Shown here: positions 51,126 through 59,741 of the stretch, piece after piece | Position numbering within the stretch: position 1 is the first letter of the stretch | Layout of the letters: each line of letters opens with the position of its first letter | Source: Acidaminococcus sp. | GTDB lineage: Bacteria; Bacillota; Negativicutes; Acidaminococcales; Acidaminococcaceae | DNA length: 64,000 nucleotides | Reading direction: 5' to 3' | Assembly: GCA_022482815.1 (NCBI GenBank) | Contig: JAKVOM010000001.1 | Span: forward strand, 1-64,000 | Translations under genes and position numbers: made by a program | Notes under the pieces: generated by a model | What the model saw: only the letters and a program-made list of their open reading frames with translations | The model's database searches: none | Told to the model about the DNA's origin: nothing

Positions 51126-51893
51126 TCACTTCTTCGGCGTAATCGCTACTGCTCTAACAGGAAGTCCAGTAGCTCCTTCAATATTAGGCCATGCGGCGAA
51201 AAGCAGTGCGCCCACGGGAGCGACTTTATCGAGGTTGTTCAGGACTTCGATCTGGAGTTTGCCCTGGCTCAGTACGTAGCGTTCGCATACGAGGTCTCCT
51301 GCCGCGGCAGCGACTTTGGACGCGTCGGTATCGAGGGTCTCATGTCCGCTTGCAGCAGCGTTACGGGTTTCATAGATATATTTCAAAGCATCCAGCGACC
51401 AGCCCGGAGCGTTTTCGTTGCCTTCCGCGTCAAGGCCGGAGAGTTTATCCATGTTTGGCCAGTTCTTAGCCCAGCCGGTATAAAGGGCGACAAAGGCACC
51501 ATCGGGGATAGGACCATATTTTGCCTCAAAGGCTTTGATGTCGTCCACCGTGACGGCATAGTGCACGTCTTTTTTGACTTTATCACTGATATCGATGACG
51601 ACAAGGGGATAGATCATATGCTTGACGCCATATTTGTCGGAGAGATTAGCACCTTTCACAAAATGGCCCGGAAAATCCACGTGCGTTCCGAACTGTCCCG
51701 GGAATTTGAAGGTCTGAATCAGGCATTCCAGCATCGGGTTGCCCCAATCAAAGACCGTCTTGCAGAGTTCCACGGAGCCTTTCGGAATCCCGGCCCAATA
51801 GGGGCTGTTATTATTCAGGGGATGGGTCAGGTCCACCCATTCATATTGATTGGACTTCAGCTCCTCTAAAATCGACCACAACTTTTCACTCAT
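51126..51893 (-). CDS. cyclase-family metal hydrolase (kynurenine formamidase-like)
   Basis: 255 residues from ATG 51891-51893 with GAGGTG upstream. The cyclase motif HxDxPxHF is present as GTHVDFPGHFVKG; other family features are WVDLTHPLNNNSPYWAGIP, VVIDISDKVKKDVHYAVTVDD and FVALYTGWAKNWPNMDK. Members include kynurenine formamidase and isatin hydrolase, which open amide rings using metal ions. It is longer than KynB (about 210). Its substrate is unknown. Single gene with its own terminator, next to a TRAP system which might import its substrate. Confidence 0.85.
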   Translation of the reverse strand: MSEKLWSILEELKSNQYEWVDLTHPLNNNSPYWAGIPKGSVELCKTVFDWGNPMLECLIQTFKFPGQFGTHVDFPGHFVKGANLSDKYGVKHMIYPLVVIDISDKVKKDVHYAVTVDDIKAFEAKYGPIPDGAFVALYTGWAKNWPNMDKLSGLDAEGNENAPGWSLDALKYIYETRNAAASGHETLDTDASKVAAAAGDLVCERYVLSQGKLQIEVLNNLDKVAPVGALLFAAWPNIEGATGLPVRAVAITPKK

Positions 51894-52390
51894 CGTCAAG
51901 CACCTCACTTTTGTTAAATTACGTTGTGTATATCCTAGTAAAATTGTGTGTGATTGTCAAGCGGGTAGGAATTTTCAGAGAATATAGTACGTGAAGAGAA
52001 GACATAGAAAAGTGGGTAGTGGCTAGTGGAGAGTGGCTAGTACACCCGTGCGGGCAGCTGCTTTAGCGGATTCTTGAGAAAGAATGCACGGGCAGCTAGT
52101 AAAAAACAAAGGCGCTTTTGGCTTTTGGCATTTGGCCCAGTAAAGTGGGTAGTGGATAGTGGATAGTGGGTAGCACTGCAGTGCGGGCATCTGCTTTGGC
52201 GGATTCTTGAGGAAGAATGCAGCGGGTAGCTAGTAAAAAATAAAAGCGCTTTGGGCATTTGTTCTAACCTCGTCTGCTACAGTGGGTTAACATTTTTGAT
52301 TCAAGTAAAATATGATATAAAACCTAAAATTTAGCAGATAATCTAAATTTTTTTCATTTAGCCTTGCCCTCGGCAGAGTGGTCCGTCGAG
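51894..52390. repeat. intergenic region with two tandem copies of a dispersed GTGGATAGTGG repeat
   Basis: Copy 1 about 52008-52140, copy 2 about 52143-52262. Both read AGTGGGTAGTGG.., then GTGCGGGCA.CTGCTTT.GCGGATTCTTGAG.AAGAATGCA, CAGCTAGTAAAAAA and AAAGGCGCTTT. A third copy is at about 59010-59160. No gene seen; the rest is AT-rich. Confidence 0.7.
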
Positions 52391-53050
52391 TAGACGGGTC
52401 GAGTTGCCTCGCCCGCCCCTCACAGAACCGTACGTGCGGTTTTCCCGCATACGGCTCTTAGAATAATCTTTCAGCACCATATCTGCACTCTTGCACTCGG
52501 TGCCTTAATTTCTGTGTCGCAATTTCCATTATGGTAACCTCTTTGTCTTACCTTCTGTTTTGAGACAGAAATCGATTATTCTTTGCCCCCTTCGCTCCGC
52601 CTACTTTCATAGGTTTCATCACTACTATGAGGCAATCCGACTACTGACTCAGCTTTTGCCAACCTCCGTACAGTTAAGTATTTAAGTCAGCATACCACTG
52701 TCCCTTGGACTGAGTCAGTTCTCCCAGGTACATGAATAGTGTTTGTGTACTCGCCGTGCACTTGGACCCCGATGGAACTCTGTGCAGTTCTCGCCGCAGT
52801 TTCCTGCTAACGAACTGCACGCTTCTGCCTGCGACCGGTGATAAGGTATCGGCTTCCATATTACGGTTAACGAGGCTGATTCTGCTTCACGCCTTGCTCA
52901 TCGCATTTGGCATTACGGCTCTCACACTCCCTGTCTACGCTTCATGCTCACCTCACGGCTCTGCATGCAAGACTCGGTACCAGCTGCTTGCTAGGCTTTA
53001 CTGGATTCGGACTTTCACCGAACTATACTATTCACGCCGAACTGGCGCAC
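52391..53050 (-). mobile_element. group II intron relic without reverse transcriptase ORF
   Basis: On the minus strand the element begins GTGCGCC (53050) and shows typical domain I pieces (GTTCGGTGAAAGTCCGAATC, GTCGGATTGCCTCATAGTAG). It ends with domain V at 52425-52457, GAGCCGTATGCGG - GAAA-like loop - CCGCACGTACGGTTC, and a domain VI hairpin up to CTACTCGAC. About 660 nt, whereas ORF-containing relatives are 1.8-2.5 kb, so the maturase/RT gene in domain IV is missing; only a short MEIATQKLRHRVQECRYG-like remnant may remain. Long open frames here on the plus strand are shadows. It lies ~46 bp beyond the TRAP operon terminator. Confidence 0.85.
52425..52457 (-). ncRNA. group II intron domain V
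   Basis: Minus strand GAGCCGTATGCGG, loop, CCGCACGTACGGTTC: a near-perfect stem of ~14 bp with a GAAA-type loop and the conserved AGC-like triad near its base. This is the catalytic core of the intron and the strongest evidence for it. Confidence 0.85.
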
Positions 53051-53096
53051 ATCACCCATCGCTTGGCAATTTTTCTTCCACGGGCGAGCTGCGTAA

Positions 53097-53138
53097 CAAA
53101 AAAGATGCTTCCCTGCGCAAAACAGGGAAGCATCTTTT
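53097..53138 (-). terminator. terminator of the TAXI TRAP operon
   Basis: AAAGATGCTTCCCTG (53101-53115) and CAGGGAAGCATCTTT (53123-53137) form a perfect 15-bp stem, with TTTTTT on the minus strand. Located 23 bp past the TRAP permease stop. Confidence 0.93.
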
Positions 53139-53160
53139 GTCTTAGCAGCAATATTCGTTT

Positions 53161-55188
53161 TTACGCAACCGGATTGAGAGCAGCTCTCTTTCTTCTTTGA
53201 ACCACGATAAGCGCAACGAGAATAACTGCACCGATGATATCGGTCTGTATGCCCGGAACCATGAGGCAAAGGGCACCGATAAGAGCGACGCCCCTCAATA
53301 TCAGGTTAACCGGCGCGTACACGTACCCTTCGCAGGCAACTGCCAGGAGGAATACACCAAGAGCAGCCGTTGCTGCCGTCAGAAGGCCTTCCGCAAAGGT
53401 CGTATTGATCAGCATGAGCTGAGGAGACAATACGAAAATGTACGGAATGATGAAGCCTGCGATAGCAAGCCGCACACTCATCCACCCGGTTTTCATGGGG
53501 TTGCCGCCGGATACACCGGCAGCTGCAAAGGCGGCCAAAGCAACAGGCGGCGTCAGGTTTGCAAACATTGCAAAATAGAAGCTGAACATATGGGCCGATG
53601 CATTCGGAATCCCTAATTTAAACAGGGCCGGAGCTGCAATGGACGAGGTAATGATGTAGGACGGAATGGAAGGAAGCCCCATGCCGAGAACCATGCACGT
53701 TACCATCGTGAAGACGAGGGTAAAGAGGATAGACGTCTTGCCCAGGCTGATGATCGTGTTCGCCATCGTAAGCCCGAAACCGGTCTTGGAGGAAACACCT
53801 ACAACGATACCGACGCAGGCGCAAGCCATAGCAACGCTGACGGTCTGTTTAGCCCCTTCTGCCAGCGCATCCACGATCTGTTTAAAGGTCATACGCGTCG
53901 ACTTTTTAAAGGCGGCGACAACAATCGTGACACCAATTGTCAGCACAGCTGCATAGACGACGGTAGAGCCCGAGAAGAACAGCATATACAGCAGGAACAG
54001 GATAGGAATAATCAAGTGTCCCTGAGCCTTCAAAACTTCCGATGCTTTAGGAAGCTGAGATTTCGGAACCCCGACAAGTCCATCCTTGGAAGCACGCAGC
54101 TGAACCTGGATCAGAATGCCCATGTAGTAGAGCAGCGCCGGAATGGCAGCCCAGACGATGATTTCAGAGTACTTAACGCCCAGGATTTCTGCCATGATGA
54201 AGGCTGCAGCGCCCATAATCGGAGGAAGCAGCTGCCCGCCGACAGAAGCGGCAGCAGAAACTGCACCGGCAAATTCTGCACTATACCCTGTCTTTTTCAT
54301 CAAAGGAATCGTAAAGGAACCTGTCGTTACCACGTTAGCAACAGCGGAACCGTTAATGGATCCCAGAAGGCCGGCAGCCACGACGGATACTTTTGCAGGG
54401 CCGCCCTTTGTATGACCGGCAAGGGCAAGGGAAATATCATTAAAGAATTTACCCATGCCAGACTTGGTCATCACGCAGCCGAACAAGATGAAAAGGAAAA
54501 TGTAACTTGCAGAAACGTTAACAGAGGTACCGTAGATACCTTCCGTATTGGCAAAGAAATGGTTGGAAAGGCTGAGCCAGTCATACCCGCGGTGCATAAA
54601 CATTCCCGGGAACTGCCGCCCGTAGAGCCCGTACAGAATGAACCCTATGCTTAAGAGCGGCAAAGCTTTTCCGCTGCATCTGCGGGTAGCTTCCAGGACG
54701 AGAACCACGAGAAGCGTTGCCATGATCATATCGGTCTGACTGGCGCGGCCGGCCCGCTCAACGACACCAAGATAATCCGTGTAGATATAGAGCGGTATGG
54801 TAAAACAAAGAATGGCAAGGATCCAGTCAAGGATGGACGGTTTCGTCCGGCTGGATTTCTTGGACATCGGATACATCAAAAAACACAGACTCGACATCAT
54901 AGCTACGTGGAGACTCCGGTGAACCAGCGTCACAGGAGGTCCAAAAATAGCCGTGTAGAGATGATAAAGCGAAACAACGATACAAAAAATATAGAAAAAC
55001 GACTGCATGACGCCGCTAAATTTACGCGTCGCCGATTCCTTATCAACCTTTTCAATGATGGCAGTAGTCTTCTCCATCATTTCATCGGACATATCGCCGG
55101 TAATAACACCATCCTTATTAACTGGTGCATCACTGAAAGAACTTGCCGAAGTAGGGTTGGTTGTGGATTTTTTCTTCAAGTCTTCCAT
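53161..55188 (-). CDS. TRAP transporter fused permease, TAXI family
   Basis: 675 residues. A cytoplasmic N-terminus of ~60 residues is followed by the small-subunit (DctQ-like) membrane part and a large DctM-like part. Visible motifs: GLLGSINGSAVANVVTTGSF, TIPLMKKTGYSAEFAGAVSA, AASVGGQLLPPIMGAAAFIM and LGMGLPSIPSYIITSSIAAP. About 16-18 hydrophobic segments. It uses an ion gradient to import carboxylates or similar delivered by the TAXI receptor. Start overlaps the DUF1850 gene by 59 bp; the precise start (several Met) is uncertain. Confidence 0.93.
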   Translation of the reverse strand: MEDLKKKSTTNPTSASSFSDAPVNKDGVITGDMSDEMMEKTTAIIEKVDKESATRKFSGVMQSFFYIFCIVVSLYHLYTAIFGPPVTLVHRSLHVAMMSSLCFLMYPMSKKSSRTKPSILDWILAILCFTIPLYIYTDYLGVVERAGRASQTDMIMATLLVVLVLEATRRCSGKALPLLSIGFILYGLYGRQFPGMFMHRGYDWLSLSNHFFANTEGIYGTSVNVSASYIFLFILFGCVMTKSGMGKFFNDISLALAGHTKGGPAKVSVVAAGLLGSINGSAVANVVTTGSFTIPLMKKTGYSAEFAGAVSAAASVGGQLLPPIMGAAAFIMAEILGVKYSEIIVWAAIPALLYYMGILIQVQLRASKDGLVGVPKSQLPKASEVLKAQGHLIIPILFLLYMLFFSGSTVVYAAVLTIGVTIVVAAFKKSTRMTFKQIVDALAEGAKQTVSVAMACACVGIVVGVSSKTGFGLTMANTIISLGKTSILFTLVFTMVTCMVLGMGLPSIPSYIITSSIAAPALFKLGIPNASAHMFSFYFAMFANLTPPVALAAFAAAGVSGGNPMKTGWMSVRLAIAGFIIPYIFVLSPQLMLINTTFAEGLLTAATAALGVFLLAVACEGYVYAPVNLILRGVALIGALCLMVPGIQTDIIGAVILVALIVVQRRKRAALNPVA

Positions 55189-55675
55189 CGAAGAATCCCC
55201 TCTCTTCTATCACAAGAATCAATCGAGTATGTTCCGGCAGGAGCTTTCCACTGGTAATAAGCTCATCATTGAGCTTGATTTCCCGAGTCGCATAGTGAGA
55301 ATTAATCCAGTCAATCCTTGGAAAAGACTGATCAATCTCATCCATGAAAATATTTCCCTTCTCATCCACCCAGGTCTTTTTTCCTCTGTTTTCCGGGATT
55401 CCCGCTCCAAAAGCGGGAAATGATATGGTATCAAGTACCAACGAATGATCCGGTGCAATATGAAAGTACTCGTGCCAGTGAATATGTTCAAGCGAATGAA
55501 TCCATCCAAAAAATAAACGATCGCCGGCTTGGACCGGGAACTCTACGTAGATATGCCGGGTCTCGTAATTTTTGATTCGCATGACGGTCTGACTTGCCCA
55601 ATGCCACCAGGCAAATAGTCCGATGGCACTGAACAGTACGACCATCCATAAGGCAGTTCTTGTTTTGCCTTTCAT
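55130..55675 (-). CDS. DUF1850 protein (TAXI TRAP accessory)
   Basis: 181 residues with an N-terminal membrane anchor (TALWMVVLFSAIGLFAWWHW). The DUF1850 pattern is clear: RHIYVEFPVQAGDRLFFGWI, HSLEHIHWHEYFHIAP, LVLDTISFPAFGAGIPE. It lies between receptor and permease genes, 6 bp after the receptor stop, as in most TAXI operons. Role unknown, presumed extracytoplasmic accessory. Confidence 0.9.
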   Translation of the reverse strand: MKGKTRTALWMVVLFSAIGLFAWWHWASQTVMRIKNYETRHIYVEFPVQAGDRLFFGWIHSLEHIHWHEYFHIAPDHSLVLDTISFPAFGAGIPENRGKKTWVDEKGNIFMDEIDQSFPRIDWINSHYATREIKLNDELITSGKLLPEHTRLILVIEERGFFDGRLEEKIHNQPYFGKFFQ

Positions 55676-55681
55676 CCTAAA

Positions 55682-56689
55682 TTAGAGCATTCCTTTTTCC
55701 TTCCAGAATTTTTCAGCGCCCGGATGAAGAATCAACTGAGTTCCCTTGATACCACGCAGGCCGGTATCCAACTTGATTTCGCGTTTTGCCGTTGCGTGAG
55801 AGGCACCGATTGTAGCCAGGCCCTTTTCGGAATAGATTCCGGTCAAAAGGTCATAGACAACTTCGTCCGGCAGTTTCTTGTCAACAAGCATAACATTCAT
55901 TACGGCAGCCGTCGGTGTGTCTACATCCGTGTCATAGGAATCCTTCGGGATCTTGTATGGCATATAGAACGGATATTTCTTGGTCAGGTTGGCCATAGCT
56001 TTTTCATCAATGGGGATAAAACGAATCTTCTTCATCGTACCGAGTTCCTTGATTGTCGCGTTGCCAAGGCCGCTCGTTACGAATGCGACATCGCACTGAC
56101 CGTTCTTAATCTGGTCGATAGCTTCGCCATAGGACAAGTAGTCAACTTTAGCATCACTATAACTCATGCCGTTAGCTTCAAAGATCATACGAGCGTTCAA
56201 TTCTACACCAGAATTCGGGGCCCCAACACCGACTCTCTTCCCCTTGAGGTCGGCGAAAGTCTTGATACCCGTATCTTCAGTTGTCACGATCTGGACAACG
56301 TTAGGCCAAAGACCCATCATCACGCGCAGATCCGGTTCCTTTTTCTTGCCTTCGAAAGCACCGAAAGCTTCCTGGCATTGGATAACCGAATCGGACATAG
56401 CAATTGCCATTTCACCTTTTCCGGTAAGAATACCGTTGATATTTTCGACCGTAGCTCCCGTTGCTGTCGAAGATGTCTTGTAGCCCATCTCTCCTGCTAC
56501 TTTGGAGAAAGCACCGCCAATGGGGAAATAAATTCCACTTGTAGGACCAGTGAGCACCGTTACAAATTGCTTGCTGCGGTCCAGCTTGCCGTCAGCGGAT
56601 TTTTGATCTCCGCCGCCACCACAGCCGGCTAGAACAGATCCAGCAATAAGCATGGCCAAGATTGAGGTAACTACTTTTTTGACTTTCAT
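55682..56689 (-). CDS. TAXI family TRAP solute receptor (lipoprotein)
   Basis: 335 residues from ATG 56687-56689 with AAAAGGAGGGGAA upstream. Lipoprotein signal SILAMLIAGSVLAGC. TAXI hallmarks: FVTVLTGPTSGIYFPIGGAF, TSSTATGATVENINGILTGK, GEMAIAMSDSVIQCQEAF, LKGKRVGVGAPNSGVELNAR and CDVAFVTSGLGNATIKEL. It binds the ligand outside the membrane and passes it to the fused permease. Ligand unknown (glutamate or dicarboxylates are typical of characterised members). Confidence 0.93.
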   Translation of the reverse strand: MKVKKVVTSILAMLIAGSVLAGCGGGGDQKSADGKLDRSKQFVTVLTGPTSGIYFPIGGAFSKVAGEMGYKTSSTATGATVENINGILTGKGEMAIAMSDSVIQCQEAFGAFEGKKKEPDLRVMMGLWPNVVQIVTTEDTGIKTFADLKGKRVGVGAPNSGVELNARMIFEANGMSYSDAKVDYLSYGEAIDQIKNGQCDVAFVTSGLGNATIKELGTMKKIRFIPIDEKAMANLTKKYPFYMPYKIPKDSYDTDVDTPTAAVMNVMLVDKKLPDEVVYDLLTGIYSEKGLATIGASHATAKREIKLDTGLRGIKGTQLILHPGAEKFWKEKGML

Positions 56690-57304
56690 TGAGATTCCCC
56701 TCCTTTTAAAGTTTTCTTTCTGGTTCGTTCCACTCATCATCTGTATTTTTGCATTTTTTAGCAGGAGCTATGCATATTTATGCATTCTAAATAGAATAAA
56801 TACAGAATTTGTGAAACATTAACTACGAATTAAGAATAGCACAAACAAAATTTCACGTCAATAGTGAAAATTATCAATTATTTTACAATTTGCAATATTG
56901 TATACTGTATTTTTAGTACAATTGGTATTATTCCGATATATAGTTTTTATTTATGTATTTAATTTATGTGCATATATATTTTTATAGTCAATGGAATTAT
57001 ACTAACGTATTTTTTAATATATTTTTTTCAATCGAAATGGTACGAATGATTTAATATAGTTTTTATTTATCGTTTATATATAATTTTAATAGTTGTAATT
57101 AATAAATTTGAACTTATAAAATAATTATGCGTTATTATTTTTTCTTAAAGAGGTGAAAAGCAGACATAGAAATTGCTTATTTCTAGCATTATGTGCGTCA
57201 ATTCCCTATAAATGAGGGGTATTTAGTACCCTTTCAAAGTAGTAAAAGGAGTATGGAAATAAATACAAGAAGTATTTTTATCAAAGTCACGAAATTGGAT
57301 CCTG
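56690..57304. promoter_or_regulatory. very AT-rich region upstream of the TAXI receptor gene, with palindromes
   Basis: No gene in ~600 bp. ATGCAT-ATTT-ATGCAT at 56770-56785 and TTCTA-AA-TAGAA at 56785-56796 overlap the likely promoter of the TAXI operon and may bind a regulator. GGGTA-TTTAG-TACCC near 57219-57234 forms a small hairpin. The stretch 56850-57150 is extremely AT-rich. Confidence 0.5.
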
Positions 57305-57343
57305 CAAAAAAAGAAGCACTCGGCAGAAGCACTGCCGGGTGCT
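57305..57343 (-). terminator. strong terminator on the minus strand, no gene upstream
   Basis: AGCACTCGGCAG (57315-57326) and CTGCCGGGTGCT (57332-57343) form a 12-bp stem with one G-T pair; on the minus strand CTTCTTTTTTTGC follows. There is no protein gene for 650 bp upstream, so a non-coding transcript is implied. Confidence 0.75.
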
Positions 57344-57505
57344 AAAAGTCTTTAAATGTGGGCTGCCGTCGAAGAGGGCTGCACTGGGGATAGTACCTTG
57401 AATTGAAGTTTAGTTAGAATTTCACAGTTGCTTGATTGGGGGCATTCCCTGTTGTCCGACTGACCACCCACAGCAGAGCAGCGGGTGATGTCCCTTAAAT
57501 TTATT
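57344..57505 (-). ncRNA. candidate structured RNA, 6S-like rod
   Basis: On the minus strand, segments TGTGGG / CCCACA, GTCGGA / TTCGAC and GGG / CCC near the ends are nested and pair across ~150 nt, giving a long rod with an open centre, followed by a strong terminator. This is the general form of bacterial 6S RNA. No sequence signature of 6S was confirmed and the promoter is not clear. Confidence 0.3.
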
Positions 57506-57782
57506 TTTCTTCTGTATCGGGTTGCTGAAACAAAAATCCAGCACTCCTACATTTTATATTCGCAGCTCTTTCGCCCTCTTGTTTTTTGATAAAAAAATAA
57601 GAGGGAGGAACCACAGGAATGCGACGCAGTCGCTTTCCGTCCGTGGTGGGTATTCATTCAGAACGCAGGGATGGGTACGATTACGGGTCGTCCTGGTTCA
57701 ATTGGGCCAAATGGAACATTTGGCTACCTCTAGTAGTGCTGCTGTTTTCCAGTCTCTTTTATTTACCCTTACTTGTTATCTA

Positions 57783-57868
57783 ACTGAATATCCACCGCAA
57801 GCGGTTCCCCTTCTTCCTCGCTACGCTCGAAGAAGGCACGGATATAGTCGCTAAAGCTCCGCTTTAGC
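57783..57868 (-). repeat. dispersed repeat, copy 1 (inverted relative to 59.2 kb copy)
   Basis: Read on the minus strand: TGCTAAAGCGGAGCTTTAGC, GACTATATCCGTGCCTTCTT, CGAGCGTAGCGAGGAAGAAG and GGGAACCGC.TGCGGTGGATATTCAGT. The same order of blocks with about 70-75% identity occurs on the plus strand at 59226-59350. The left flank (57590-57780) contains a GC-rich stretch with no ORF that may belong to the same element. Confidence 0.6.
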
Positions 57869-57900
57869 AAAATATAAAAAAAGAAGCTATCCCTCCACAT

Positions 57901-57928
57901 AGGCAAACCTCCTGCGTCGGTTTGCCTA
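57901..57928. other. hairpin downstream of rpsI
   Basis: AGGCAAACC and GGTTTGCCT, 9-bp perfect stem, between the rpsI terminator and the dispersed repeat. Function not apparent. Confidence 0.5.
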
Positions 57929-57936
57929 TTCGCATA

Positions 57937-57975
57937 TAAAAAAACTGCCGACTGCAGTTGCAGTCGACAGTTTTG
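57937..57975 (-). terminator. terminator of rplM-rpsI
   Basis: ACTGCCGACTGCA (57944-57956) with TGCAGTCGACAGT (57959-57971), 13-bp stem with one mismatch, and TTTTTTT on the minus strand, about 25 bp after the rpsI stop. Confidence 0.9.
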
Positions 57976-57998
57976 AATTCGTAAATTCGTAATAAAAC

Positions 57999-58391
57999 TC
58001 AGCGCTTGCTGAACTGAGAAGCCTTACGAGCCTTCTTCAAGCCGTACTTGCGACGTTCTTTTTCGCGCGGGTCACGGGTCAGGAGACCAGCCTTCTTCAG
58101 GACAGGACGGAAGTCTCCGTCAACTTTCAGCAGGGCACGAGCAATGCCGTGACGAACAGCACCAGCCTGGCCGGCAATACCACCGCCGACTACGTTAGCC
58201 AGTACATCGTACTTACCGAGGGTTTCGGTAGCTTCCAACGGTTGACGAACAACCAGTTCGAGGGTCTTCAGTCCAAAATATTCACTCAGCTCACGGCCGT
58301 TGATGACGATCTTGCCTTCGCCCGGAACAAGGCGAACGCGAGCAACGGAACTCTTGCGGCTGCCAGTCGCATCATAAGTTACTTTTGCCAT
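57999..58391 (-). CDS. rpsI: 30S ribosomal protein S9
   Basis: 130 residues, full length. [35 protein letters not shown] and the basic C-terminal tail [24 protein letters not shown] are canonical; the tail ends in the conserved KR that reaches the P-site tRNA. Co-transcribed 20 bp after rplM with AGGAGAGGAG upstream. Confidence 0.99.
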   Translation of the reverse strand: MAKVTYDATGSRKSSVARVRLVPGEGKIVINGRELSEYFGLKTLELVVRQPLEATETLGKYDVLANVVGGGIAGQAGAVRHGIARALLKVDGDFRPVLKKAGLLTRDPREKERRKYGLKKARKASQFSKR

Positions 58392-58411
58392 TTTCTAGTT
58401 CTCCTCTCCTC

Positions 58412-58849
58412 TTAGCGAATATCGATGGTCAGAACTTCAGGCTTCTGTGCAGCATGAGGATGTTCAGGACCAGCGTATACATGCAGTTTTTTAATGATGT
58501 CAGCGCCCAGACGATTGTGGGGAACCATACCGCGAACAGCCATTTCAACCATGCGGACAGGGTTCTTCTTCAGCATATCGCCGGCAGTAACGTATTTGTC
58601 ACCGCCCAGGTAACCGGAATGACGGAAGTAAACCTTGTGGGTCAGCTTCTTGCCGGTCAGCTTAACCTGTGCAGCATTGATAATGATTACATGATCCCCA
58701 GTATCCATATGGGGAGTGAAAGTCGGTTTATTCTTGCCGCGGAGCACCTTTGCGACTTCTGCAGCCAGACGGCCCAGAGTCTTATCGGCAGCATCCACTA
58801 CGTACCATTTGCGTTCAATGGTAGACGGGGTTGCCATATATGTCTTCAT
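58412..58849 (-). CDS. rplM: 50S ribosomal protein L13
   Basis: 145 residues from ATG 58847-58849 with AGGAGGAATAAGG; the longer frame start is rejected. [50 protein letters not shown] and [20 protein letters not shown] are family hallmarks. It binds 23S rRNA early in assembly. The 5' leader contains a GC-rich hairpin that may mediate autoregulation. Confidence 0.99.
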   Translation of the reverse strand: MKTYMATPSTIERKWYVVDAADKTLGRLAAEVAKVLRGKNKPTFTPHMDTGDHVIIINAAQVKLTGKKLTHKVYFRHSGYLGGDKYVTAGDMLKKNPVRMVEMAVRGMVPHNRLGADIIKKLHVYAGPEHPHAAQKPEVLTIDIR

Positions 58850-58852
58850 CCT

Positions 58853-58955
58853 TATTCCTCCTAAATAAAGCTCAATCTGCAAACATGTATCCGAGTGATG
58901 AATCTTTGGTACTCGCGCCGGGGCTAACGACTCGGGCCCAAAGTGATACCGTTAT
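58853..58955 (-). promoter_or_regulatory. putative L13 autoregulatory leader
   Basis: Minus strand shows GGGCCCGAGTCGTTAGCCCC, then GGCGCGAGTACC and ATCACTCGGATACATG before the Shine-Dalgarno. Several short complementary blocks (GGGC/GCCC, CCGAGT/ACTCGG) allow alternative hairpins. Leaders of this kind control rplM-rpsI in many Firmicutes; my identification is by position and foldability only. Confidence 0.45.
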
Positions 58956-59741
58956 ATTGTAATCGTTTTAACAGTTTGTGTCAAGGGAAAATACTTGAAA
59001 GGCGGCATGCGCCTAGTGGAAAGTGGATAGTGGGTAGTGGATAGTACCGTAGTGCGGACAGATACCTTCGCGGATTCTGGAAGAAGATTACAGCGGGCAG
59101 TTAGTAAAAAAATAAAGGCGCCTTTAGCTTTTGGCATATAGCTTTTAGCCCAGCCTGCGGCGGCAAGGTCCGGTCTGACGACCGGAATAAAATGAAAAAT
59201 AAAGTCAACTTTTGCTTATTATATTTGCCAAAGCGAAGCTTTGGCGACTGCATTTCGCCTTGTTCGAGCGCAGCGAGGAAAAAGAGGGACCGCAGTGGCC
59301 GTCGATTGCTTAAGCAATCGCGGACACGTCTGCGGTGGAAAATCAGTCCGACAACAGAGATTAGTAGAATTGTTGGTGTGATTTTTTACGTCGCGCTATT
59401 CTCCACCGCAGTCAGTACGTAATGCAGATAACTTCCTTTCATTATCATATTCTTCCCCAATTTTGAAATACAGTATCCGGCACAGTGCCTGCAAGACAGT
59501 TTCGTACGTATCTCACTTTGTATTATATTTCAATAATAATGAGAACACCCAAACATCCCCGACAGGATCACGCCCGGGGATCCACCGCCCTGATAGAACA
59601 AGTCCACCATAATCCGTTGTCGGATTACAGTGGGCTCGTGTTCATTCTACGCTTTTACATTTACTATGATAAAAACTATCAAATTGTATCTGCGCAAGCT
59701 TTAGCATATCACCTATCGTTCTCAAAAGGCCAAATAAGTTT
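58956..59741. repeat. gene-free interval with dispersed repeats
   Basis: About 59010-59160 is a third copy of the GTGGATAGTGG repeat seen at 52.0-52.3 kb. 59226-59350 is copy 2 of the inverted dispersed repeat (TGCCAAAGCGAAGCTTTGGC, GTTCGAGCGCAGCGAGGAAA), with an internal insertion near 59295-59330 that itself contains the palindrome GATTGCTTAAGCAATC. Short open frames here are not genes. Confidence 0.6.

Noticed and set aside
52732-53200. Plus-strand frames of 137 and 97 codons
   Set aside because: They lie on the antisense strand of a group II intron ribozyme and a terminator.
59192-59422. 76-codon plus-strand frame
   Set aside because: Falls inside a dispersed repeat with palindromes; no family resemblance.
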